This document shows positions 1 to 10,130 of a DNA stretch of 64,000 nucleotides, one piece after another. The stretch is from Lucifuga dentata (Eukaryota > Chordata > Actinopteri > Ophidiiformes > Bythitidae): positions 88,018 to 152,017 of the forward strand of contig VXCM01000293.1 in NCBI GenBank assembly GCA_014773175.1, read 5' to 3'. Numbering within the stretch: position 1 is the first letter of the stretch; each line of letters starts with the position of its first letter. Position numbers and translations under genes: made by a program. The notes below the pieces were generated by a model. That model had not been told where the DNA came from and made no database searches. It saw nothing but the letters and a program-made list of their open reading frames with translations.

Positions 1-251
1 AAATGAAAAATGAAATTAAAAACAAAGCCGTTATTTAGAAAGTCCATGAAACCAATTCAAAACTTTTTACAGTTTCTACAGGCAAGTTTCAGCAAATGGA
101 TACATAGCACAAAATAGATCATAACCCATTTCTAAAATCAACGTTCCATTAAATCCTGTAATACTATCGATTTCTTCCATAATAAAACTTATTTGCAGCC
201 TTTAGGCCTCTTCTGTATAGTGAAAAAGAAGAAACTTGATTTTCTTTTAAC

Positions 252-417
252 CTGTGTGAAAAAAGTCTTTTCAGGCTTTCCCACCACAGTAGCCTTACAG
301 TCTGTGGCGTATTCCAACCCCAACACAAAGGGCCCGGGACCAAGGGCCAAGCCGTCCTTACGTTTATAATACCGAGCCTTATGGATGGCAATAAGGGGGG
401 CTCCATCCAGAATCATT
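252..417 (-). CDS. hdhd2: hdhd2 coding exon 5
   Basis: 166 bases encoding [20 protein letters not shown], then LALGPGPFV and the [10 protein letters not shown] segment with the motif III lysine. It ends in phase 0 before GTTAAA at 251. No further exon is visible in bases 1-251. Confidence 0.94.
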
Positions 418-3400
418 CTGTGGAGAAACAGAGATGATTAACCAACTGCACTGTGCTGTATGTATAAAAATAGAAAAAAACAAAAATAGCAAAATAAAAT
501 GAAATACAAAATAAAATAAAATCCAGGAGACACAAGAAAAAGAAAAAACGATAGCACAGTATTTTTCTGTCATTTCTACTGATCGCCATCAATAAGGTGA
601 TAGCTGACAGTTAAGAAAGTAAAGTAAAAAAAAAAAAAAAANAAAAAAAAAAAAAAAGCAGACAACTGATTCATGCAGGATGTACAGTCGCCATAAAAGC
701 GTTTCAAAAACTCATTACATCTTAAATTTGGTCCACATTGACAGGGCCAGATTATGGTCCGCTGAGGCCCCTGGGCATGTCTTTTGGAACATTTTAATTT
801 ACATAACTAGTCAATTAATCTTTCATGGTTGCACTCCCAGGACTGTATCTACACACATTATGAACTATTTTAACTGTAGCATTTTGGAGTAATTAATTTC
901 CGAAGTCCCTTGTACAGACATGCAATGGGCAAAATTTCTCATTTTTCATCAGGCCTAAAAATTTAAATTTTCTTAAGTAGTTCAAAAGACTTTCATGGTT
1001 GGATTCAGCACATCCAAGACTACAAATACAACACATTATGAACAATCTTTACTGTAGCATTTTGGAGTACTTAATTTCCCAAGTCCCTCGGCTTTGTAGA
1101 GAATGAGTGAATGAAGCACCTGAAAGCCTCGTTGAGGGTTTGGTAGTTGAAGTGGTCTGGAGCGAGGCCGACGACGACAGCATTTGGATCCGAAGTGTCA
1201 AAACCTACAGCAGTGACATAAAATGCCCAAAATCATAACAACAAATGATAATTACTGCTGGAATTATTGATTAATTGATAACTGACAGCAAATCCATACC
1301 AATTCTGATACTCATTTATCAAGTAAATACAACACTGATTGAAACGATCATTTTTTTTTTTTTTTTNATTTTTTTTTTTTTTTATTTAGACTAAATGGCT
1401 AATCGTTATTTACAAATAGATTTAAACATGAAAAATAATTATTTTAGCTCCAATAATAATCATTTATCTCTGTGGAAAAATTCTCTTTCTCTTTCCTCCT
1501 CCACATGGAGGTCAGAGGTCAGATCAGCAGCAGCCACCTCCTCACAAGCTGCACATCCACATTTCATCTGTAATATTTTTTATTTTGAAATTTTAATCGA
1601 AGGGTTTTGAGGTCTTTAGGTATTAAAACGTTGGCATTATGGAGATATGAGGTTGTCAGTGGCTGGAATTGATTTGAATCATGAACAGAGGGCATTTGGA
1701 GTCAATGTTTTTTACAAAAAATTATAAAATAAAAATGTATGTTAAAAAAGGTTAAAAAAAAAAAAAAAAAAANAAAAAAAAAAAAAAAAAACAACCCATA
1801 AATATTTTTTGACCCATTAAATATAATCCTTTGACCACCTGGTGGATCCTGAACCCCAAGTTGAGTCTTCTAATTGTAGCACACACACACATCCACACAG
1901 AGTTGTGTACCAGTGAAGTCTTCCAGCGCGCTGTCCTCTAGTAACAACAGAGGTCTGTGTTGTTTCTTTTCTAACAGACTCCTTGCTGCACTCAGGGAGG
2001 TGAAGATCTCTTTTTCCTGCAGCAGGAAGCTCAATTTCAATTGTTTTTTTAAAGTCATAACTGCATTCAATAAAAGACAGAACTGGATGAGATGGTCATG
2101 AACTTCTTTGGCATCTGATGACTGATTACGCAGGTTTAAAAAAAATGAGTTTACATGACATTTTCAAAAGTCACTGAGACAGTTGCAGGGTCAGTACTGA
2201 ATCACGCACATCACACACACAGACATACACACCTGGAGGTCAAAGTTGAGCCGCTGCAGTCGTTCCAGTAAGCTCCTCTTATTCTCTTTGGTTGTGTTGG
2301 TCACAAACTTCACAGCTACAGACGCCCGCCGTAACCTGATGGCAACAAAACCCTTGAAATGAAGCTAGTTAAGAATCTGCGGGTATTCCGCTGCTTGTCG
2401 TTTCCACTGGTTGGTGGATCTACGTTGACTGTGGTGGACTGTAGTGGTAAGATCTAGTTTCAGAAACCGGAGTCCTGCTAGTTTTCATTCAGAGAGAAAA
2501 ATGTTACTCAGTAACAGGTGAAGAAAGCAGATTTTTCCTCAGGAGCTGGAGATCAAATCAGAGCTAAAAAGAGAGCGAACACTGGATTTTCAATTCAACA
2601 TGGGAAGATGCGTGAATCCATGAACGCTACAGTTGGTGTGTCACCTGGGCGTGTATGCAGGGAAATAATTTGTTTGGCCACTAGGGGGCAGAAGATTCAA
2701 AAATAAGCTGGCAGACAGCAGGACTGTCAGCTTAAAAGTTGCTATAGCTAATCAATCAAAACCGAAGCAACTTTAACTAAAATGTGGAAAATCACAGAGT
2801 ACACTGAAGATTGCATTCTGATTCACGAACTATCCCACCTTCATCACATTACCATGACCCAACCTGTGAACCCACAGCTGCTGATAGGTGTGGGTGATAG
2901 CTCCGCCAAGGTGGTCATGTGATCACCTGTGTTTGTTTGTCTGTTTGTTAGCAGGATATATCAAAAAGTTATGGATGAATTTGGATGAAATATGGTGACA
3001 GGTGCTGTAATAACCAATTTAACAATCAAAATTCTTTTTGTCTGGATTCCATGGGTCTATACCAGGGGTATTCAAATACAAATCTTAAAGATCCACAAAG
3101 AAAATTTTCAGTAACACAAAGATCCATTGATTAAGGTCAGTCAAGCCAGGGTCGGACTGGAATCCTAATTTTTACCAAGAAGGTAAGGTGTCGAGTAGAG
3201 GGGTGGNCCATCGTTGTCATGGAGATGACGGGACGCTGAATGTGACTGGACCAAACCAAAGCAGAGTAGACATCTTCACATAGATAGGACATTCAGTTTC
3301 GGAGAATTCGGATTCAAAATTCGGAGAATTTTGACTCATGTCACAGCGATGTCTCGCAGATAATACAAATAATACGTATGAAAAGTATAATTTGTTCAGA

Positions 3401-3914
3401 GTCCAGTGACAGTTGTGGTTCAGTCCGAACCTGGACTGGAGTCCAGACTTTGAGGATGACTGGTCTGTATGCATCCAACCATAGAGGCCATGCCCATTTT
3501 CACCTAACTAGATTTTCCAGCATTTTTGAATTTTTTTTCCATATCTCCCCTCCCAGTTTTGGCTCAATTGACACCAAATGGTACATTTAGAATGTGTTGA
3601 ACAATCAGGAAAAAAGTTATTTCTTTGTAGTTTTTATTCATTACCATTTTCCCACAAATGGCTGCCAAAGTTGTGTGCACTCCTGTCTAAAAATCCTTGG
3701 CAGAGGTATGCGCCCTCTGAGTGTTTCTTATGTTTCATGTGCAGGAATTGTGTTGGAATTAAAACCTGCAGATTCTCGGCCTTCCATTTTTGGAGGATTT
3801 CAGCCTGCCGTACCTGTTCAGGGCTTCCTGAGCTCCGGGAACAGCCATGTCCTCTATATGTAGAGTTCCACTCAGGTCGATGAGCACGGCCTTCAGCGCT
3901 CGTCTGCCCGCCAT
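252..3914 (-). CDS. hdhd2: hdhd2, HAD-like hydrolase domain-containing protein 2 (partial, 3' end beyond the left edge)
   Basis: Coding exons, in order of transcription, are 3914-3814, 2335-2233, 2016-1911, 1204-1120 and 417-252. They total 561 bases (187 codons) with compatible phases and GT/AG boundaries. The human protein is about 259 residues, so roughly the last 72, including the HAD motif-IV aspartates, lie left of base 1. The product closely matches vertebrate HDHD2, a HAD-superfamily phosphatase-like protein whose substrate is not firmly established. Motif I is D13-L-S15-G-T17: the nucleophile Asp is kept and the usual second Asp is Ser, as in mammalian HDHD2 as I recall it. Motif II is the T-N pair at residues 46-47 (VTNTT) and the motif III lysine is probably K179 (VVGKPEK). 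The start is chosen because [18 protein letters not shown] aligns with the human N terminus and lies one base after a splice acceptor. The longer upstream reading frame is intron. Identification is from remembered family sequence, not a search. Confidence 0.95.
819..1090. repeat. Two ~90-bp direct repeats in hdhd2 intron 4
   Basis: The stretch about 819-911 (TTTCATGGTTG ... CATTATGAAC ... TGTAGCATTTTGGAGTA ... AAGTCCCT) recurs at about 990-1088 in the same orientation with scattered differences. No transposase or family was recognised. The second copy stops about 30 bp before the end of exon 4. Confidence 0.7.
1120..1204 (-). CDS. hdhd2: hdhd2 coding exon 4
   Basis: 85 bases encoding [19 protein letters not shown] and then LNEAF, matching human [19 protein letters not shown]. 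It starts in phase 1 and ends in phase 2. The downstream intron begins with a GTGCTT donor. Confidence 0.93.
1911..2016 (-). CDS. hdhd2: hdhd2 coding exon 3
   Basis: 106 bases encoding [18 protein letters not shown] and the following [12 protein letters not shown], matching human EIFTSLTAARSLLERK. It starts in phase 0 and ends in phase 1. The acceptor is ctgctgcag. Confidence 0.93.
2233..2335 (-). CDS. hdhd2: hdhd2 coding exon 2
   Basis: 103 bases between AG and GT, carrying the FVTNTTKE segment (HAD motif II) and ending in phase 0 at FDLQ. Matches the human [11 protein letters not shown] region. Confidence 0.93.
2336..3813. other. hdhd2 intron 1: no coding sequence, dispersed repeat remnants
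   Basis: The intron holds a copy of a degenerate dispersed repeat at about 2905-3055 (see separate entry). Near 3695-3710 it has a CTTGGCAGAGGTATGC motif, whose complement recurs in altered form near 2910, 4765 and 62735. Short open frames at 3217-3883 on both strands have no recognisable protein similarity. A single N lies at 3207. Confidence 0.5.
2905..3055 (+). repeat. Degenerate dispersed repeat, copy A
   Basis: Reads CTCCGCCAAGG ... ATGTGATCACC ... TTTGTCTGTTTGTTAGCAGG ... AAAAGTTATGGATG ... TTTGGATGAAAT. The same core recurs at 7941-8110 and, inverted, at 59962-60085. The pattern is familiar from interspersed repeats in fish genomes, but I cannot name the family. Confidence 0.55.
3814..3914 (-). 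CDS. hdhd2: hdhd2 coding exon 1
   Basis: Acceptor AG at 3917-3916 is followed by one base and the ATG at 3914-3912. It carries HAD motif I (DLSGT) and ends before GT at 3813-3812, in phase 2 within an Arg codon. Confidence 0.93.
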
Positions 3915-3915
3915 G

Positions 3916-4542
3916 CTGAAAAATGCAAGAAATGTTAAACGTGAGCTGAAGTAAGACAAGGAGACGACATAAAGACACGGCAGTAACGCTATTCTCAGGC
4001 GGGGCAAGATGGCTGCCTGAGGATGAGTGAAAGACTCCTTGAAAAGAAATTTGACCTCGGCTGCAGAGATGTCAGAATATTTCAGAATAGTTTCAGTAGT
4101 TTTCAGCTAAACCTGCAGCCGCCATGCAAAAACAAAAAAAAGCTGCTTTCAATCCAATATCTGATTACCTGTTTTTATAAACATAGCTAACAAAGTCTGC
4201 TGTAAATGGAGCTTTACTCTTATTCTTTCATAATCATATATTCTCTAGAAGATTACATGTTCATAATCATAATTCACTGATTATTGACCAGTCTGTCCCA
4301 AGCATTTACGATTATCAGCAGGGAAAACAGATTTTCAGATTTGATTTTTATCTGTATTTTATTTCAGACTGTGTGACTCTCTTTTATTTAGATGTGCTCA
4401 GATTTCTGCTTGGATGTAGTTATCAATACGAAGCTACAATTAATGCTCTTAATGTCCACTCAAAATACACACACACGTATTTAGCTCAGTTCATAACAGG
4501 AACTATGCTCACAGAAGAAATGCCAATCTGTGTGAGCGTGCA

Positions 4543-4574
<32 letters not shown>

Positions 4575-5454
4575 GAGGAGAGTGTTTTAATAGAAACAGG
4601 GTCTGTATTGTTTGACAAAACACCAAGTTGTAGTGCATCTTTGCGCATAAGCAATTAATTCAATTATTAGTTATTTTTAATTTTTTTACGATCAATATCT
4701 ACTGAGGTTTCTTCTATAATATCCCTACAACTGAAATGACAAAGGCATTCATTGGAGTTCATACCTCTACCAAGGTCAAACAACTCTTACAAAAAAAACC
4801 AAACTGTCTTCTAATAATATTCTAAAGAGAAAGAAACAACTATAATATGAGCCTCCTGTCCATGCCAGACGAAATTGCATATATTGGTAATCATTAATTT
4901 GATACGTATATGCCAGATATATATCTATATATATATATATACTTTTAAAGAAATTGACCAAAATATCCCACTGTCAATATTAAGAAGTAATTTAAAAAAA
5001 TTCTCGATCTGCTCCTGGATCTACCGTAGATCCACGCCAAACGTGTCTGGGTCTTCCCTGGGCCACGCCCCTTCCTTCCACCAAGGAAGGAACGGGCGTT
5101 TTATTGTAAATTAAATGTTTGAGGGTTTTTGGACTGTTAATCAGGCAAAATAAGCAATTTCAAGGCATCACATCAGGCTCTGAGCTTGCCATATGAACTG
5201 CTATATTAATGTTCACATTTTTGAATGTTTTTTTTTTTTCACACAAAAACAATTACTGAAAAAAAAAAAATTACGAAAACAATCATTACTTGCAGTTGCA
5301 GCCCTATTGAGTTTGCAGTTTTCGTCCCCGCGCATAAAGTGACTTCATTCTGATATATTTGTAACAATGAAATAATGCCGTTTTAAATACGCAAACAGCA
5401 AAAACGAACAAACTTTTTATATTTAGAAGAGCAAACAGTTCAGCTAAACTTTAC
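3916..5454. other. hdhd2 5' intron: no gene seen
   Basis: Between the candidate 5' UTR exon and the first coding exon. It contains the TG microsatellite, a short AT repeat near 4920-4941 and AT-rich unique sequence. No credible ORF or RNA gene was recognised. Confidence 0.45.
4545..4574. repeat. (TG)n microsatellite
   Basis: About 15 uninterrupted TG units, in the intron between the candidate hdhd2 5' exon and its first coding exon. Confidence 0.9.
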
Positions 5455-5560
5455 CTGCCAGATCAGCTCTCCACCCTCCTGCTTCCTGCTTGGTGATGAT
5501 TTCTTCTTTGTTGGTCTTGTTTTGCCCAATAGAAACTCAGTGCTGCTACCAGTAGGACAA
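5455..5560 (-). promoter_or_regulatory. Candidate hdhd2 5' UTR exon and promoter
   Basis: A good minus-strand donor (CTGGCAG then GTAAAG, break at 5455/5454) lies 1.5 kb upstream of the first hdhd2 coding exon. The hdhd2 start codon sits one base after an acceptor, so an upstream non-coding exon is required and this is the best candidate seen. The right limit is a guess. An unusual feature is a minus-strand frame without ATG that reads as a hydrophobic segment (AVAVFVLLVAALSFYW) before a stop. I treat it as coincidence. Confidence 0.4.
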
Positions 5561-8436
5561 ACACTGCAACTGCATCTGTTTTGTTGTCTTGTTTTCTTTC
5601 TTTCTTTTTTTTTTTTTTNTTTTTTTTTTTTTTTCTGGATTATTTAAATTTTTTTAAATTTTATTTCTGCTAACACTCTAGTATAATATAATGTAATGTA
5701 ATATAATATAATATAATAAAAATCTGTGTATTTTTTTTCCAATGGATAAGATATACTCAGTAAACAGGCATAATTATTTAAATAATAACAAACACGTGTC
5801 CCATCATAGTGACAAATAGCAGATATAAGGCATTAGTGGGCCTTTTAGGGTGTTCAGATTGATTTAATATATTAAGGTTTTATCAAAATGCTAAAAAAAA
5901 AAAAAAAAAAAAAATCTCTACAGAGTGCCAGACAACACTGATCAAATCCTCTTTTCATGTTACCAACACATTTAGTCAATAACACTGCTGCTCAATGTTT
6001 GTATATGTTGTTTTTGCTTAAATATTGTGTAGCTATAAGTCTGACCTCAGATAATAATGAAAAATATAAATTATAGAATAATAAAAGAGGGAGAGTTAAT
6101 AATCTGCTCCTAACAAAACCAGAACTCTTCAAACCCAACCTGCAAAACATTTTCTTATGATGTATTTATTGAGAGACCACAGACCCAAAACCCAGAAAAA
6201 TCCAGACATATGCAGAGCAGATTCACATCCAGAACAGCAGCATGCCATCGCTTGCTGCTTCCATCAAGAAGCTCCTACTAATCTCTAATCATACTGTAGA
6301 TCAAACTGGCTTTACTCTGCAAATCTGGCAGATAAACATATGCTTCTAAATCCAGCAGATTCCCTTTAACCCTCTCCGCCCTCCTAAATATTTAGCATCT
6401 AAACTAGTGTTATTACAATGTTTGTTGGTTTTTTTTTTTTTTTTTNGGGGGGGGGGGTAGCAGGGTGATAATTCACAGCATATGGGCGATTATTAATGAA
6501 GTGGAGCAGACATTTGGGATAGATGGTGGAAACACACATTGAGTTGATGGAAATTTAATATTTCCACAAAGCAGATGGAAAGCCAGTGTCATAAAAAAGG
6601 AAAAGTACTTATACCAGGCTAATGTTTTACTTAGCAACTTTAGAGTTAAAATTATGTACTTTTAACTGGAAAAATTGGAAATTATAATATGAAAAATATG
6701 GAAAGTTAAAGTAAAACCAAATCCTAAATTGCCATTTTCTGCAAATTAGATGTGATTTCAACTCTACAGAAACACATTGTGTAAAAAAGTGAAGAAATCG
6801 TTGTTTTACATATTTCTGCAGGCTGAGGGATTTAAACCCAAACTATGTCTTTATAGTGTGTTTTCCTCCAAACAGAAAAAAGTTTCTGCAGCATGGTGTG
6901 TGATTTTTTTTTTTTTTTTTTTTTGTTAAATTTTTGCATTCCTACATCCATAGGGAAAGGACATTGAAGCAATAAAAAGTTTTTATTAAAATGAATAATA
7001 CATTTATTTCAAGTTAATGCATGTATCAAAATGGCATTTGGTGTAAGTGTTCTCATCTCAGTACATCGGTTTAAGTTGTTTTTGACAATATTGCTAAAAA
7101 TTGACATTATTAAAGACAAACTTGTTAATTCATACAAGTTTTACACAAATGATTACTGAGAAAGTCATTTTCTTTTCCTTCAGCCCTGTGAAAATTTGTT
7201 AAAGTTGGTTGAAGTGGGACAGGATTCACACTGTAAAAAATGATGTCATATCATTTGAATAATAGATAGTAAAACATAAAGAAACATATTGCCCATCCCT
7301 AACGCTGACATAACAGTCAACACTGATACGTTTCTCTACTGTAATGCTGAAATAAAACATCTCACACATCATAATGAAATCAATGACACAGCTTCCCTTC
7401 AACGCATCTCAAAGACAAACGCTCCATGCAGCACAAAATACAAAGTACGAGATGATCATCAGGAGTGATGTTTCCACTTGTAATTTTTTTTTTTTATGGT
7501 GCGTGGTTATGACGTGAAGTGGGAAATTAACACCAGCCAAATTTCTGAACATGGCGTGTGATTTCTCCTGTTTCATCACTTGTGTCTACAATGGCTGCTT
7601 CTCAATCTCTTATTCTTGATGGCTCCTGTGGAAAATGTTTCCCACCTTGCTGATGACAAAGACAAAAATCTCAAGGTAAATCACAGACAGTTCATGTATT
7701 GATGACTGTGTTTGTGTGTGTGTGGTTGTTCCTCATGTGTCCGGTCTTCTGGGCTCTGATTTGGCGTTCCATGTTCCCATAGCCAACCGTCAACCAAACA
7801 GCAACAACAGGACAATACAGGCTGAATTCACTATTATTAAAGGCACTGTAAAATAAAAAAGGAGGAAAAATAAATGGTAAATAAATGTATGCAAACATTT
7901 TCCCGCCTAATGTTGTGTTTAGATGCAAAACAATTTTCAACTCCGCAAAGAAAATTATGTGATCCCCATCTGTTTGTCTGTCGGTTTATTTATTAGCACA
8001 ATATCTTGAAAAGTTACGGATAGATTTGGATGAAATTTGAGGGAGAGATAGATAATGTTGAGAGAAAAGAAGTGATTACATTTTGGAGGTTGTAATTTTT
8101 CAGGCCATATCCTGGATCCAAGATTCAGAATTCAGTTTTAAGTCGATAAAATCAGAGACAATAGCTGAGGCATAATTTTATCACGTTATTTGTTTCTCTT
8201 TCTTGTTTTAACCTCTCTATCTCTTTAGTTTTGTTATCATGTCACTTTTTGTACACTTATATATTCTGTCTTTATATTGTATGTAGCATCTCTTACTTGT
8301 TTTATATCTATATTGTATTTGTGTGTAAAATACACAAAACAATAGCTTGTTGTATCATGTCTCTGTACTGCTGTTAATAGATCAATCTCTGATGACTGAA
8401 CTGATATTTTGAGAACAGGGAAACTGGCTTCCTGAC
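5561..8436. other. ier3ip1 intron 2 / ier3ip1-hdhd2 intergenic region
   Basis: AT-rich, with no recognised coding exon. It holds a TATAATG/TATAA-type short tandem at about 5680-5720, poly(T)/poly(A) runs at 5610-5635, 5893-5914, 6430-6456 and 6907-6924, single Ns at 5619 and 6446, and a copy of the dispersed repeat at 7941-8110. The last exon of ier3ip1 should lie here. Confidence 0.5.
7941..8110 (+). repeat. Degenerate dispersed repeat, copy B
   Basis: Shares CTCCGC-AAG ... TATGTGATC ... TGTTTGTCTGT ... TTATTAGCA ... GAAAAGTTACGGAT ... TTTGGATGAAATTTG with the copy at 2905-3055, in the same orientation. Confidence 0.55.
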
Positions 8437-8538
8437 CTCTCATGACGGTCCGGACGGAACGGATGAGATTGAGAATCTGGGCTTTGACTCCTGGATCATC
8501 TCCAAAACCTCCGACTCCCTGATCAACACCCCAACCAA
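8437..8538 (-). CDS. ier3ip1: ier3ip1 coding exon 2
   Basis: Acceptor tattctccag ends at 8539. The exon has 102 bases, starts and ends in phase 1, and stops before GTCAGG at 8436. It encodes the conserved IGWGVDQGVGGFG loop and LNLIRSVRTVMR. Confidence 0.93.
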
Positions 8539-8757
8539 CTGGAGAATATGAGAGAGNGGGGGGGTGGGGGGTGATGCATAAGGAGACAGGAGATTGAGAT
8601 GTTGTCCTCTGATACAAGGGGAAAGGGGAAACTTGAAGGAAAATTTATCATCGTATTTTCCATTATCATACATAAACAGGTACTAAGTATACATAATATC
8701 AGCATAAAGAAGACTGTAAAGCCTATTTTAAATTCCGAAGCTCATGAGAAAACAAAA

Positions 8758-8788
<31 letters not shown>

Positions 8789-9337
8789 AACAAAACAAAA
8801 AAAATAGGCCAATTTCATTGGCCTATTTTTTGTATTTATTTATTTTTATTTTTTATTTTTTTTTATTGTCAGGACCACCTTAAATAAATAAAAAAAACGG
8901 AGCTTTATTCTATTCTTTAAAAAAAGAGACAACAAAATCTCTTAATTTCTTTGTAACAAAATTACAAAGAGGATTAATTTGAAGCCAACTTCGGTCACAT
9001 AAGAAGGTTACATCTTTTAGCGAAAAAAAGACTGAAATATCACAGAGAATATCAACTGCTTTTGAGCAATCAGCTATAAAACAAGTATTGTTATTATAAA
9101 CTCAATTCTATGCCAATAAATCTCAATATGACAGTACGGCGCAGCCAGACTATTGCACATAATTAGCTGCTGTTAGCTAGAAATTACGCTTCATTCCAGT
9201 AAACGTAACGATGTTTAGTGTACAAAACATGACGATAAACACTCACTCTTGCTGAGAAATCTCTCCTCGTGTAAGACTGCGATGGCATTTGTGCATAAAA
9301 TAGCGGTTTGGATGAGAGAATACAGAGTAAACGCCAT
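8437..9337 (-). CDS. ier3ip1: ier3ip1, immediate early response 3-interacting protein 1 (exons 1-2; last exon not found)
   Basis: Exon 1 is 9337-9247 and exon 2 is 8538-8437. Together they encode 64 residues plus one base of the next codon, against 82 residues in human. Exon 1 gives MAFTLYSLIQTAILCTNAIA and VLHEERFLS, which is the first membrane segment. Exon 2 gives GWGVDQGVGGFGDDPG and LIRSVRTVMR. Both match vertebrate IER3IP1 nearly residue for residue. The family (yeast Yos1-like) consists of small ER/Golgi membrane proteins linked to ER-Golgi transport and ER stress. Human mutations cause microcephaly with epilepsy and neonatal diabetes. The expected last exon (human VPLIIVNSIAIVLLLLFG, second membrane segment) was not found between 5.5 and 8.4 kb. 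Single-N assembly joins at 5619 and 6446 lie in that interval and could hide it. Reading through the exon 2 donor gives an unrelated tail, so I regard the gene as incomplete here rather than truncated in life. Confidence 0.93.
9247..9337 (-). CDS. ier3ip1: ier3ip1 coding exon 1
   Basis: ATG at 9337-9335, 30 codons plus one base, then donor GTGAGTG at 9246. The hydrophobic N terminus spans about residues 3-21. The start matches the family start exactly. Confidence 0.93.
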
Positions 9338-9420
9338 GCTGGCAACTTCTTCTTCTACCACTCCCCGCTGATGCCGGAAACAGGAAACCGATGTCGTGCA
9401 ACAGAAGTAACTATGTTGAC
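9338..9420 (-). promoter_or_regulatory. ier3ip1 5' UTR and core promoter region
   Basis: The bases just upstream of the ATG are richer in GC and CpG than the surroundings. They contain a CCGGAA ETS-type site (GCCGGAAACAGGAAAC, about 9373-9388) typical of housekeeping promoters. No TATA box is obvious. The transcription start is not determined. Confidence 0.4.
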
Positions 9421-9992
9421 TTCAAATTAAGGGCTCATCGCGTTAAGCACTAAACCCTTCATAGGAACCTCTGCAGGTACGCGACATGTTCTTCGTCCTC
9501 TCTAAAATTTCAGGGTTTAACAAAACGCAACTTTTATGATTACTTCCCCCTATAGGCCATTATTGAAAATTACATTACAACGTTTTATTTTAGTCGATTA
9601 GAAAGCGCATCATATTACTGACAATTCAAATTTTATTTTAATAATCATAAATATAAAGGGCTGGATAGGACATGTGTGAAATTTGTTGGTATCATAAAAT
9701 AATTATCTGATGTTGTGGAGATAACAGGTTTTGTTTTGTGATTAAAAAATAATTAGTTTTGACAGCTTGTCGAGATGATGGCTGATTATTTGGAATGTTG
9801 AGCTCACAAATAATTAACCAGTATTTTATCACAATATCAGTAATCATTTTGCGATCTTAACAAAGGTTTGTGGCAAGAAGATCATTAAATAACTTTCTTG
9901 TGATCATGAAAAATATAATAGCAAGTAACCTTTACTACTTTCTGGTCATTTTTACTCTAAGTAAATGAAAATTAATAAGCTACAGATATAAT

Positions 9993-10011
9993 TGTAATCC
10001 CTTCACTATAC

Positions 10012-10052
<41 letters not shown>

Positions 10053-10078
10053 AATACAGAGTGTNCCCTTCACTATAC

Positions 10079-10119
<41 letters not shown>

Positions 10120-10130
10120 AATACAGAGTG
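9993..10130. repeat. (GA)n tract duplicated around a single N
   Basis: The unit beginning CCCTTCACTATACATAGAGAG and ending GATGATATAATACAGAGTGT occurs on both sides of the N at 10065. Most likely one locus is represented twice by unmerged contig ends. Confidence 0.8.

Noticed and set aside
4490..4512. Possible ier3ip1 last exon (minus strand AG followed by a V-P start)
   Set aside because: It reads VPVMN then stop, far short of the conserved 18-residue tail, and it lies beyond the hdhd2 5' exon. Coincidence.
8237..8436. Read-through tail after ier3ip1 exon 2
   Set aside because: The conserved part stops exactly at a GT donor. The following peptide is unrelated to IER3IP1 and is intron.
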